This document shows, piece by piece, positions 6,726 through 13,602 of a DNA stretch of 15,990 nt. Location: NCBI GenBank assembly GCA_025463615.1, contig JAODAU010000426.1:1-15990 (forward strand), in the 5' to 3' direction. The notes below the pieces were generated by a model. It worked only from the letters and a program-made list of their open reading frames with translations. It was not told the DNA's origin and searched no databases. This DNA comes from Microbacteriaceae bacterium. GTDB taxonomy: Bacteria; Actinomycetota; Actinomycetes; Actinomycetales; Microbacteriaceae. A program made the translations under genes and the position numbers. Positions within the stretch are counted from its first letter, which is position 1; every line of letters starts with the position of its first letter.

Positions 6726-8420
6726 ATGGCCGCACCGATCCAGACCGGCTATCGCGAAGCGCGCGACCTGCTCATCGAGCTGCGCGACGACTACCCGGCC
6801 GCGGTCGAGCGGTTCCGCTGGCCGACGATGGGCGCGCGGTTCAACTGGGGCATCGACTGGTTCGACGAGATCGCCCGGGGAAACCCGCGCGAGGCGCTCG
6901 TGATCGTGGAGGAGGACGGCGCGCGCACGAGCCGCACGTTCGACGAAATGGCGACCCGGTCTGACCAGCTGGGCGCCTGGCTCGCGCGGCTCGGCGTCCG
7001 CCGGGGCGACGCGGTGATGCTCATGCTCGGCAACCAGGTGGAGCTCTGGGAGGCGATGCTGGCGATCATGAAGCTGGGCGCGGTCATCCTGCCGACCACG
7101 ACCGCCGTTGGAACCGCCGACCTGGTGGACCGGATCGAGCGGGGCGGGGTGAAGCACGTCATCGCCGCATCCTCCGCAGTCGACAAGTTCGAGGGCGCGC
7201 CGGGCGAGTACACGCGTATCGCGGTCGGCCCCGCGGCGGATGGATGGCTCGACTACTCGAGCGCGTTCGCCGAGGCCGCGCGGCCGCTGCCCCACCCCGG
7301 GACGGCCCCCGACGACCCGCTGCTCTACTACTTCACCTCCGGCACGACGTCGAAGCCCAAGCTGGTGGAGCACACCCAGGTCTCCTACCCGGTCGGCCAC
7401 CTCACGACCATGTACTGGCTCGGGCTGCGGCCCGGCGACATCCACCTCGCCATCTCGTCGCCCGGCTGGGCGAAACACGCGTGGAGCTGCTTCTTCGCGC
7501 CGTGGATCGCCGAGGCGACGGTGTTCGTCTACGACTACGCGCGCTTCGACGCGACGGCGATGCTCGAGCAGATCCGCGGCGAGCGCGTGACGTCGTTCTG
7601 CGCCCCGCCCACCGTGTGGCGCATGCTGATCCAGTCCGACCTGTCCGGCGGGCCGGGCGCGTTGCGCGAGGTGATCTCGGCCGGCGAGCCGCTGAATCCG
7701 GAGGTCATCAACCAGGTCAGGGGCCAGTGGGGTCTCACGATCCGCGACGGCTACGGCCAGACGGAGATGACCGCAGTTATCGCCAACTCGCCCGGGAGCC
7801 CGCTGAAGGATGGCTCCATGGGCCGGCCGATGCCCGGATGCCCGATGGTGCTGGTCGACCCGCTCACCGGCGAGGAGGGCGACGAGGGCGAGATCTGCGT
7901 GGACCTGGCCGGGCATCCGACCTTCCTCATGACGGGGTACATCGGCGACGACGAGCGCAACGCCGATGCCACGGCGGGCGGCTACTACCACACGGGCGAC
8001 ACGGCGATCCGGGATGCCGACGGCTACATCACGTACATCGGGCGCACCGACGACGTGTTCAAGGCATCCGACTACAAGATCAGCCCGTTCGAGCTGGAGA
8101 GTGCGCTGATCGAGCACCCGGCGGTGGCGGAGGCGGCGATCGTGCCCGCCCCGGATGCCGTGCGCCTGGCGGTGCCGAAGGCCTACGTCGTGCTCGCGCC
8201 CGGCTTCGAGCCCACGGAGCAGACCGCCCTCGCCATCCTCGGCTTCGCGCGCGCCCGGCTCGCGCCGTTCCAGCGCATCCGACGCATCGAGTTCCTCGAG
8301 CTGCCGAAGACCATCTCGGGCAAGATCCGCCGCGTCGAGCTGCGTGAGCGCGAGGAGAACGTGGCGGCCGGGCGGGTCGTCGCCGTCGAGTGGCGCGACG
8401 ACCAGCTTCGCGAGCACTGA
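6726..8420 (+). CDS. AMP-binding acyl-CoA synthetase (medium-chain/ACSM-like)
   Basis: This 564-residue enzyme of the ANL superfamily activates a carboxylic acid to acyl-AMP and then acyl-CoA. Visible core motifs are the P-loop T204-SGTTSKPK212, the A5 motif D341-GYGQTE347, the A7-type motif Y421-HTGD425, and the hinge and C-terminal motif PKTISGK533IRR with the catalytic and acetylatable lysine K533. The stretch GLRPGDIHLAISSPGWAKHAWSCFFAPW is typical of medium-chain acyl-CoA synthetases rather than of long-chain FadD or acetyl-CoA synthetase. ATG 6726 was chosen because GGGAG lies 5 bases upstream; a longer in-frame start at 6669 would add 19 arginine-rich residues with no such site. It follows the DUF1479 gene on the same strand with no visible terminator and is probably cotranscribed. 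The acid it activates may be the oxygenase product; that is inferred. Confidence 0.9.
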   Translation: MAAPIQTGYREARDLLIELRDDYPAAVERFRWPTMGARFNWGIDWFDEIARGNPREALVIVEEDGARTSRTFDEMATRSDQLGAWLARLGVRRGDAVMLMLGNQVELWEAMLAIMKLGAVILPTTTAVGTADLVDRIERGGVKHVIAASSAVDKFEGAPGEYTRIAVGPAADGWLDYSSAFAEAARPLPHPGTAPDDPLLYYFTSGTTSKPKLVEHTQVSYPVGHLTTMYWLGLRPGDIHLAISSPGWAKHAWSCFFAPWIAEATVFVYDYARFDATAMLEQIRGERVTSFCAPPTVWRMLIQSDLSGGPGALREVISAGEPLNPEVINQVRGQWGLTIRDGYGQTEMTAVIANSPGSPLKDGSMGRPMPGCPMVLVDPLTGEEGDEGEICVDLAGHPTFLMTGYIGDDERNADATAGGYYHTGDTAIRDADGYITYIGRTDDVFKASDYKISPFELESALIEHPAVAEAAIVPAPDAVRLAVPKAYVVLAPGFEPTEQTALAILGFARARLAPFQRIRRIEFLELPKTISGKIRRVELREREENVAAGRVVAVEWRDDQLREH

Positions 8421-8428
8421 CCGCCGAG

Positions 8429-8434
8429 TAACCT
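8429..8434 (+). promoter_or_regulatory. Candidate -10 element (TAACCT) of the 34-residue microprotein gene
   Basis: TAACCT fits the actinobacterial TANNNT -10 form and would start transcription near 8441, just before the AAGGGAG ribosome binding site. The same hexamer precedes the antiporter gene at 8580. No good -35 is visible. Confidence 0.35.
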
Positions 8435-8457
8435 CGACCGCAACGAAGGGAGACGTC

Positions 8458-8562
8458 ATGACGAACAAGACGCCCGAGGAGGAGCGCATCCAGAAGGAGC
8501 AGGAGGCGCGCGACAAGGAGAAGGCCGAGGAGCAGGCCGCGGAGGAGCGCCGGCTCGAGTAG
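8458..8562 (+). CDS. 34-residue highly charged microprotein
   Basis: A short open frame with a near-ideal ribosome binding site, AAGGGAG at 8446-8452, five bases before ATG 8458. The product begins MTNKTPEEERIQKEQ and is almost entirely Glu, Lys, Arg, Gln and Ala, so it is predicted to be a soluble alpha-helix or short coiled coil. There is no cysteine, aromatic residue or signal peptide. It starts 37 bases after the acyl-CoA synthetase stop and ends 29 bases before the antiporter start. The candidate -10 at 8429 suggests its own transcription unit. I do not recognise a family and propose no function. The ribosome binding site and the sharply delimited frame make me think it is expressed. Confidence 0.6.
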   Translation: MTNKTPEEERIQKEQEARDKEKAEEQAAEERRLE

Positions 8563-8579
8563 TCAGGCGGGCGCGACGG

Positions 8580-8585
8580 TAACCT
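8580..8585 (+). promoter_or_regulatory. Candidate -10 element (TAACCT) for leaderless antiporter transcript
   Basis: TAACCT lies exactly six bases before ATG 8592 and no Shine-Dalgarno sequence precedes that start. This spacing is the usual signature of leaderless transcription in actinobacteria, where transcription begins at the A of the start codon. Confidence 0.5.
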
Positions 8586-8591
8586 GACCAT

Positions 8592-10526
8592 ATGGGCAGC
8601 GCCGAACTCGTCACACTCGTGATCGTCGGCGTCGTGCTGGTCATCGGCCTGGTGAGCTTCTTCGCCGGCCGGATCGGGGTCGCGGCGCCGCTGCTGCTCA
8701 CCGTGGTCGGGGTCGCGGTGGGGGCCATTCCCGGCATCACGCATTTCGAGCTCGAGCCCGACGTCGTGCTCACCGTCATCCTGCCGCCCCTGCTCTACGC
8801 GGCGGCGCGGCAGGTGCCGTTCGTGGACTTCCGGCGCAACCTGCGCGTGATCGGGTTCCTCGCGATCGTGCTGGTCGTGGTCTCGGCGGTGGCGGTCGGC
8901 ATCCTGGTGCACCAGCTCTGGGTGACGGTGCCGATCGCGCTCGCCATCGCCCTCGGCGCGGTGGTCGCGCCGCCCGACGCCGTTGCCGCGACCAGCCTCG
9001 GCAAGCGGCTCGGGCTGCCGCCGCGCATCGTCACCATCCTCGAGGGCGAGGGGCTGGTGAACGACGCGACCGCCCTGGTGCTGCTCTCGACCATGCTGGC
9101 CATCGTCACCTCCTCCACGCAGGGGCTGAACGGCTGGATGATCGCGCTCACCTTCGTGTGGGCGGTGGTCGGCGCCGTGCTCATCGGTGGCATCCTCGGG
9201 GTGGCCTCGGTGGCCCTGCGGCGCCGGCTCTCCGACCCGGTGCTGGATGCCGCGGTCTCGCTGGTGCTGCCCTTCGTCGCCTACCTCGCGGGGGAGTTCG
9301 CGCACGCGTCGGGGGTCGTCGCGGTGGTGGTCGCCGGCATCCTCGTGGGCAACCAGGGCGCGTACCGCATCCGCGCGACCTTCCGCCTCTCGGAGGCGGG
9401 CACGTGGCGCGTCGTGACGCTGCTGGTGGAGAACGCGGTGTTCCTCTACATGGGGTTCCAGCTCTGGCCGGTGGCCGGCCAGGTCGCGAAGGGCGGGCAG
9501 CTGTGGGCGACGCTCGGGGTCGCCGGCCTCGTCATCCTGCTGCTGGTGGGCGTGCGGTTCGCGTCGATGCCGCCGCTGCTCTGGACGATCCGCCACCGCT
9601 ACCGCAAGCGCGCCGCGCGGGCGGACCAGACCAAGGGCCGGTTCGACAACGTCACGGAGGAGGACTTCCAGCAGCGGGCCGCCAACTTCCGCACCCTGGG
9701 CATCCGGATGTCGCCGATCCAGAGCTTCACGCGCGGCGTGCGGGCGAGCCTCGGCATCGCCACCAAGAAGGACAGGGCCATGCGCGACCAGGTCGTCGCG
9801 CGCCTGGCCGAGCTGGAGAAGAACCCGGTGCCGGTCGAGATCGACGACTCGACGCGGGCGCGCTTCTCGAAGACGTTCCAGAACTTCCGCAAGCGGCTCG
9901 AGGTGCAGAACAACGACCTCACCGCGGAACGCGACCAGGCCCTCGGATGGCGCGACGGCGTCATCCTCGGACTCTCCGGCATGCGCGGCGTGGTCACCGT
10001 CGCGGCCGTGCAGACGCTGCCCGCGCACCCCCTGCGTGACTCGATGGTGTTGGTCGCCTTCACCGTCGCCATCGTCACGCTCGTGGTGCAGGGGCTGCTG
10101 CTGCCGCCGGTCGTGCGCCGGCTGCGGCCCGCCGACGACGCGCCCGGCAACGAGCGCACCGAGGTCTACGAGCTCCGCAAGCAGATGAAGGATGCCAGCG
10201 ACACGGCGGTCGGAGCCGCCGTCGAGAGCGCCGAGCAGCGCGGTGCCCCGATCCTGCCGCAGGTGCTCGACGAGGTGAGCGCCCAGGGCGAGACGTGGCT
10301 GGGCCGGCTCGAGATCTGGTCGACGGCCGACCTCAGCGACCCCGCCAACGAGGTGGCGCAGTTCCAGGCGCTGCGGCGCGTGCAGCTGGATGCCGAGCGC
10401 GAGGCCCTGCGCGAGGCCTACGAGCGCGGCGCCTTCTCCTCCGAGGCGATCGACGTGCTGCGCACCGCGCTCGACTCGGAGGAGATCTCGCTGGACGCCA
10501 TCGACGGGCGGGTCGGCCGCGGCTGA
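8592..10526 (+). CDS. CPA1-family Na+/H+ antiporter with large cytoplasmic insert
   Basis: This 644-residue membrane protein exchanges Na+ (or K+) for protons across the plasma membrane. About ten to twelve hydrophobic segments are visible between residues 5 and 332 and between 453 and 508. Ion-site motifs of the NhaP/CPA1 class are present: D129 in VVAPPDAVAATS, and N157-D158 in EGEGLVNDATALVL. GMRGVVTVAA at 463-472 matches the conserved arginine region of the penultimate helices. Between the helix at 306-332 and the GMRG helix lies a hydrophilic insert of about 115 residues (336-452) rich in Lys, Arg, Glu and Gln. The C-terminal tail (510-644) is also charged and helical. The start is ATG 8592, apparently leaderless. 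Roles in pH and sodium homeostasis follow from the family. The stop lies only three bases from the end of the convergent minus-strand gene. Confidence 0.92.
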   Translation: MGSAELVTLVIVGVVLVIGLVSFFAGRIGVAAPLLLTVVGVAVGAIPGITHFELEPDVVLTVILPPLLYAAARQVPFVDFRRNLRVIGFLAIVLVVVSAVAVGILVHQLWVTVPIALAIALGAVVAPPDAVAATSLGKRLGLPPRIVTILEGEGLVNDATALVLLSTMLAIVTSSTQGLNGWMIALTFVWAVVGAVLIGGILGVASVALRRRLSDPVLDAAVSLVLPFVAYLAGEFAHASGVVAVVVAGILVGNQGAYRIRATFRLSEAGTWRVVTLLVENAVFLYMGFQLWPVAGQVAKGGQLWATLGVAGLVILLLVGVRFASMPPLLWTIRHRYRKRAARADQTKGRFDNVTEEDFQQRAANFRTLGIRMSPIQSFTRGVRASLGIATKKDRAMRDQVVARLAELEKNPVPVEIDDSTRARFSKTFQNFRKRLEVQNNDLTAERDQALGWRDGVILGLSGMRGVVTVAAVQTLPAHPLRDSMVLVAFTVAIVTLVVQGLLLPPVVRRLRPADDAPGNERTEVYELRKQMKDASDTAVGAAVESAEQRGAPILPQVLDEVSAQGETWLGRLEIWSTADLSDPANEVAQFQALRRVQLDAEREALREAYERGAFSSEAIDVLRTALDSEEISLDAIDGRVGRG

Positions 10527-10529
10527 GCG

Positions 10530-10739
10530 TCAGTGCGCCGGGTCGACCGTCTGCGCGACGAAGAAGTGCCAGCCCAGCCACCACCAGAAGGTGAGCAGCA
10601 CGATGCGCGCGGCGCGGTTCGCCATGACGAGATCCAGCAGCTCGCCGAACGTGGCGTACCGGCGGCGGTCGCGGTAGCCGAGCAGCACGAGCGCCAGCAC
10701 CAGCAGCCCCTCGGTCGCGAAGCCGATCGCGCCGATCAC
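10530..10739 (-). CDS. Small two-helix membrane protein, probable DUF6186
   Basis: This 69-residue protein has two hydrophobic segments, at about 5-20 and 46-60, joined by a basic loop with RDRRR and ELLDLVMANRAAR. It ends in the aromatic motif FWWWLGWHFF followed by a short polar tail. The WxWLGWHFF ending and size recall the small actinobacterial family DUF6186, from memory and not checked. The GTG start overlaps the stop of the upstream membrane protein gene by four bases (GTGA), so the two are cotranscribed and translationally coupled. The function is unknown. Confidence 0.72.
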   Translation of the reverse strand: MIGAIGFATEGLLVLALVLLGYRDRRRYATFGELLDLVMANRAARIVLLTFWWWLGWHFFVAQTVDPAH

Positions 10740-11380
10740 AGCGCCGGCCCCTCGTGCGGCAGGTCGTCCTCGGCGGCGGGCTCCTCCGCCCGCTGCGGAT
10801 GCCCGCGCCGCAGCAGCGCGATCCCGCCGGCGATCCACGCGGCCACCCCCACCACGCGGCCGAGCGGGGTGTTGAGCACCGGGTCGAGCAGGTCGGAGAG
10901 CGCCGGGTACGCGGTGCGGCCCTCCATGCCGTAGCCGAGGAAGTAGGTCGCGAGCTCCCAGGCGCAGAACAGCAGGCCCGCGATGGCCCAGAGGATCGCG
11001 GTTCGGCGGATGCGGGCATCCGCAACGCGTCCACCCTCGACCGCCGGGTTCGGCCAGGCGACCGCGAGTGCCGCGACCCCCGCCGCCGAGACGACGATCG
11101 CGTCGGCGACGCTGTGCCGCGGGCTCGCCACGAGCACCCCGGCGGCGATCGCGATGCCGACCACGAGCACCAGCCGCCGCGGCTGCACCCGTCGGCCGTC
11201 GAACCGATCCAGGATGCCGGTCAGCGACACCAGCAGCAGGGCCGCCATCGCGAAGAACACGACGGCATCGGCGACCGCGGCCCGGTAGAGCTGGAACGAG
11301 CCCGTGAGCACGAGCACGGCGATCCAGGCCGCGTTCGCGACCCTGGCCCATCGAGTGGCGTTTCGAGGCTGCCATCCCAC
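10736..11380 (-). CDS. Polytopic membrane protein of unknown function
   Basis: This protein is about 214 residues long from GTG 11380, with roughly six transmembrane segments. Recognisable stretches are AAWIAVLVLTG, VVFFAMAALLLVSLTG, LVLVVGIAIAAGVLVA, AIVVSAAGVAALAVAW, AILWAIAGLLFCAWELATYFLGYG and VVGVAAWIAGGIALL. The C-terminus is acidic and cytoplasmic by the positive-inside rule. I recognise no family or catalytic motif. The start is uncertain: no candidate has a ribosome binding site. GTG 11425, directly after the stop of the ABM gene, would add 15 residues that look non-coding, and TAACGT immediately upstream of 11380 may be promoter sequence. The downstream gene overlaps it by four bases, so the two products may form one membrane complex. 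Confidence 0.75.
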   Translation of the reverse strand: MGWQPRNATRWARVANAAWIAVLVLTGSFQLYRAAVADAVVFFAMAALLLVSLTGILDRFDGRRVQPRRLVLVVGIAIAAGVLVASPRHSVADAIVVSAAGVAALAVAWPNPAVEGGRVADARIRRTAILWAIAGLLFCAWELATYFLGYGMEGRTAYPALSDLLDPVLNTPLGRVVGVAAWIAGGIALLRRGHPQRAEEPAAEDDLPHEGPAL

Positions 11381-11425
11381 CGACGTTAATGGTGTGCTGC
11401 GGTGGATGGCAACGGGCCTGAGCAC

Positions 11426-11722
11426 CTAGGCGATCTTGCGGAGTACTGCGGTGCGGGGTGCCTCTCGCAGCATGGATGTCGCCTCCGCCATGCCATCCCT
11501 GGCCTCTCCCATGTGCGCCTGGAAGGAAGCGGTGTCCTGCCATTCCTGGATCGAGTAGAACGCTCCGGGGTCGCGGAGGTCTTCGTACACGGATGAACCG
11601 AGAAAACCCGGCTTCTCTGAGGTCGCGATTGCGTGAATGAGGGCGTCCCGCGCGACGCTCTCCTCTCCGGGTTTTGCGTGAATCTCGATGAAGACAGTTA
11701 CGGCGCTTGTGTGCTCGCTCAT
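11426..11722 (-). CDS. ABM-domain (antibiotic biosynthesis monooxygenase-like) small protein
   Basis: A 98-residue protein with the ferredoxin-like ABM fold. The first strand is VTVFIEIHAKPG, then a helix ESVARDALIHAI, the central segment PGFLGSSVYEDLRDPGAFYSIQEW with the typical E-W ending, a helix with SFQAHM, and a C-terminal strand. ABM proteins are usually dimers; members include quinol monooxygenases, heme-degrading enzymes and many of unknown role. No heme-ligating residue can be assigned here. ATG 11722 was chosen with a weak GGAA about ten bases upstream. It faces the TetR gene, and the region between them carries three ATAAGA half-sites, so it is the likely target of that TetR. A detoxification or quinone-stress role is plausible but unproven. 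Confidence 0.85.
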   Translation of the reverse strand: MSEHTSAVTVFIEIHAKPGEESVARDALIHAIATSEKPGFLGSSVYEDLRDPGAFYSIQEWQDTASFQAHMGEARDGMAEATSMLREAPRTAVLRKIA

Positions 11723-11749
11723 GATGAGATTCCGTTCTGGCTGCCGGTT

Positions 11750-11773
11750 ATAAGACGTGGTGACGCTTCTTAT
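11750..11773. promoter_or_regulatory. Candidate TetR operator, inverted repeat ATAAGA-N12-TCTTAT
   Basis: Perfect 6-base arms at 11750-11755 and 11768-11773 lie between the divergent ABM and TetR genes. The left arm lies close to the ABM promoter region (TTATAA at 11748-11753). A third copy of the half-site is at 11790. Binding by the adjacent TetR is inferred. Confidence 0.55.
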
Positions 11774-11785
11774 GCTCAGTGTAGC

Positions 11786-11799
11786 CATAATAAGATGTG
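11786..11799 (+). promoter_or_regulatory. Candidate tetR promoter with third ATAAGA half-site
   Basis: CATAAT at 11786-11791 could be the -10 element. Seven bases separate it from GTG 11799, consistent with a leaderless transcript. The half-site ATAAGATGTG at 11790-11799 overlaps it in direct repeat with the copy at 11750, exactly 40 bases apart. This placement would allow autorepression. Confidence 0.4.
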
Positions 11800-12407
11800 T
11801 GACCACTTCCAATCGTGACAGCGCCGATACTCGACGTCGTCGGGGAGAGGCTCTCGAGACCGCGATACTCGACGCAGCGTGGCAGGAACTCGTCGAGCGC
11901 GGGTACGCGAATTTCACCCTCGAGGGCGTCGCGCGGCGAGCCGCTACCAGCACCCCGGTGCTCTACAGACGCTGGCCGACCCGACGCGAACTTCTGATTG
12001 CGGCGATCACCCGCGCCAGTGCGCTGCGCGAGATCGTGATCCCCGATACCGGCACCCTTCGCGGAGATCTTCGGGCGATGATGGTCCAGGCGAACGCAAC
12101 CCGCATAGATCTGCTCGCGGGTATGACGGCAGCGCTTGGTGCTTACTTCGATGAGTCCGGATCGAATCTGTTGAAGCTGCGCGACGAAGCCCTCGGCCAG
12201 CGGCAGGTGGCACGAGGGATTTTCGACCGCGCGGTTTCTCGGGGAGAAATCGACCAGCAACGCCTCACTCCCCGTGTGGTTACCCTCGCTTTCGACCTGT
12301 TCCGTCACGAGGTGCTCACCACCCTGCAGCCAGTGCCCGAGGATGTCCTCGACCAGATCCTCGACGACGTTGTCATGCCGCTGACCCAGTCCACGAGCAG
12401 GGGCTAA
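11799..12407 (+). CDS. TetR/AcrR-family transcriptional regulator
   Basis: This is a 202-residue one-component repressor. The N-terminal DNA-binding domain covers about residues 18-65: ETAILDAAWQELVERGYANFTLEGVARRAATSTPVLYRRWPTRRELL has the characteristic three helices, with the recognition region at 43-60. The remaining 140 residues form the helical ligand-binding and dimer domain, with no diagnostic ligand motif. I prefer GTG 11799 because it gives the usual short polar N-terminus (MTTSNRDSADTRRRRG) and lies seven bases after a possible -10. Upstream in-frame starts (ATG 11772, GTG 11757) would translate through the operator. It is divergent from the ABM gene and convergent with the LysR gene. 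Target and autoregulation are inferred from the half-sites. Confidence 0.9.
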   Translation: MTTSNRDSADTRRRRGEALETAILDAAWQELVERGYANFTLEGVARRAATSTPVLYRRWPTRRELLIAAITRASALREIVIPDTGTLRGDLRAMMVQANATRIDLLAGMTAALGAYFDESGSNLLKLRDEALGQRQVARGIFDRAVSRGEIDQQRLTPRVVTLAFDLFRHEVLTTLQPVPEDVLDQILDDVVMPLTQSTSRG

Positions 12408-12468
12408 CTCCCGAGGGCGGTCGTCCGCTTCGGTCGTGTGTGGGCCAGGGCTCGGTATTCCCTGAACG

Positions 12469-13407
12469 CTATGAGGCTTCCGCCGGCGCGGTCGCGACGA
12501 CCGGTGGCCAATCCCAGGGTTCGAGATTTCGTAGCGCCTGGATGAGTCGGACCACCGTGATGCGACGGTCGCCACGGCGCCGAGAGGCAACGCTTCGGAC
12601 AGGCAGAACGCCGGCGAGCTTCACGGTCGTCAGAAAGGGGCCGGCGGTTGCCGCCATGTAGGACGGCGCCACGGTCACTCCCGTTCGCAACGCAAGAGTG
12701 TTCTTCACGTCGGTGGCATTGCGTCCGTCCATCGCAACCAGCCGCGCGTCTGCCATTGGCCGAACGTCATTCAGGCAGAACCGCTCCATCCATGAGGTGG
12801 GAAGACTCTCGTCGAAGATCAGCGACTGCTCCGCGAAGTCCTCAACGCTCACGGCCTTCGCGTCTGCGAAGGGATGCTCCAACGGCACGACCCCGACCCG
12901 TTCGAACGAGCGAAGCGGGGTCTCCTCGATCTCCGGATGACTCGTACTGGAGATGTCCCACATCACGTCGACGGTTCCGGCCAGCAGCGCCGACGCGACG
13001 CTGGCATAGGGGATGCCAACGCAGTGGATGCTCGCGCCGGGAATGTCACGACGGATGTCCGCGGCCACGGCGGGGAGTCGCATCACTTCAGGATGGTCGC
13101 TCAGCTGGCCCGAGAGCCCGAGTCGAATGCGGGGTCGTAAGGCTCCGGGGCGCACTGACTGTCGCGCCGCGTTCGCCTCGGCAATCAGGCTTCTCGCGTG
13201 AGGGACGAAGCTCACCGCGGCGGCGGTGAGCCTGGCCGCTCCCTGTGCGTCACGGTCGATCAATCGCGCGCCCAGTTGCCATTCCAGCTTCTGGAGTCGC
13301 TTGGTGAGCGCCGACGGCGACAGGTGCTGGGCGGCTGCTGTCCTCCGAAAGTGGACATCGTCAACGAGCGCGAGAAAACTTTCGACGCAGTTCAGATCAA
13401 GGTCCAT
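12469..13407 (-). CDS. LysR-family transcriptional regulator
   Basis: A 312-residue LTTR. The winged helix-turn-helix lies at about residues 4-65 (LNCVESFLALVDDVHFRRTAAAQHLSPSALTKRLQKLEWQLGARLIDR), with the usual LTTR pattern of a hydrophobic first helix, A-A-Q-x-L-S-x-S-A-L-T and K-L-E. The effector domain follows from about 92 (PRIRLGLSGQL) to about 295. ATG 13407 has GGGA five to six bases upstream. Thirteen further in-frame residues upstream lack support. It is transcribed away from the PD40 gene across a 195-base region with a GTTTCC-N5-GGAAAC dyad, the usual arrangement for an LTTR and its target. The inducer is unknown. Third-position GC looks lower than in the genes left of 11 kb. Confidence 0.9.
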   Translation of the reverse strand: MDLDLNCVESFLALVDDVHFRRTAAAQHLSPSALTKRLQKLEWQLGARLIDRDAQGAARLTAAAVSFVPHARSLIAEANAARQSVRPGALRPRIRLGLSGQLSDHPEVMRLPAVAADIRRDIPGASIHCVGIPYASVASALLAGTVDVMWDISSTSHPEIEETPLRSFERVGVVPLEHPFADAKAVSVEDFAEQSLIFDESLPTSWMERFCLNDVRPMADARLVAMDGRNATDVKNTLALRTGVTVAPSYMAATAGPFLTTVKLAGVLPVRSVASRRRGDRRITVVRLIQALRNLEPWDWPPVVATAPAEAS

Positions 13408-13509
13408 ACGCGTCCCACTTCGCCGGGCACACACGGCAGGGAGCAAACGAGGAAGTCACAGTGAGTGGAGCGAACAGCGATCAAGGCCGTCCTCCCTAAG
13501 TCAATGCCT

Positions 13510-13526
13510 GTTTCCTCTTGGGAAAC
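13510..13526. promoter_or_regulatory. Inverted repeat GTTTCC-N5-GGAAAC, candidate LysR box
   Basis: Six-base perfect arms are separated by TCTTG, between the divergent LysR and PD40 genes. The centre contains T-N11-A (13512-13524), the form of an LTTR recognition site. It lies 77 bases before the PD40 start. Binding by the adjacent regulator is inferred. Confidence 0.45.
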
Positions 13527-13602
13527 GGCCACTTCGGCGGCAAGAATGCGGGCTTTACTTTACGCCAACTGGTTCCTCATCTGAATGCCCATCGGAGGCG
13601 TG

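Noticed and set aside
6660..10028. A 1122-codon open frame on the minus strand opposite the acyl-CoA synthetase and antiporter genes
   Set aside because: It is extremely rich in Arg, His, Asp, Ala and Val with low complexity and no domain. Both opposite-strand genes have full motifs and ribosome or leaderless starts. Long antisense frames are expected at this GC content.
12408..12468. Possible terminator between the convergent TetR and LysR genes (GCGG-TCGT-CCGC)
   Set aside because: Short stem and no T run on either strand; not convincing.
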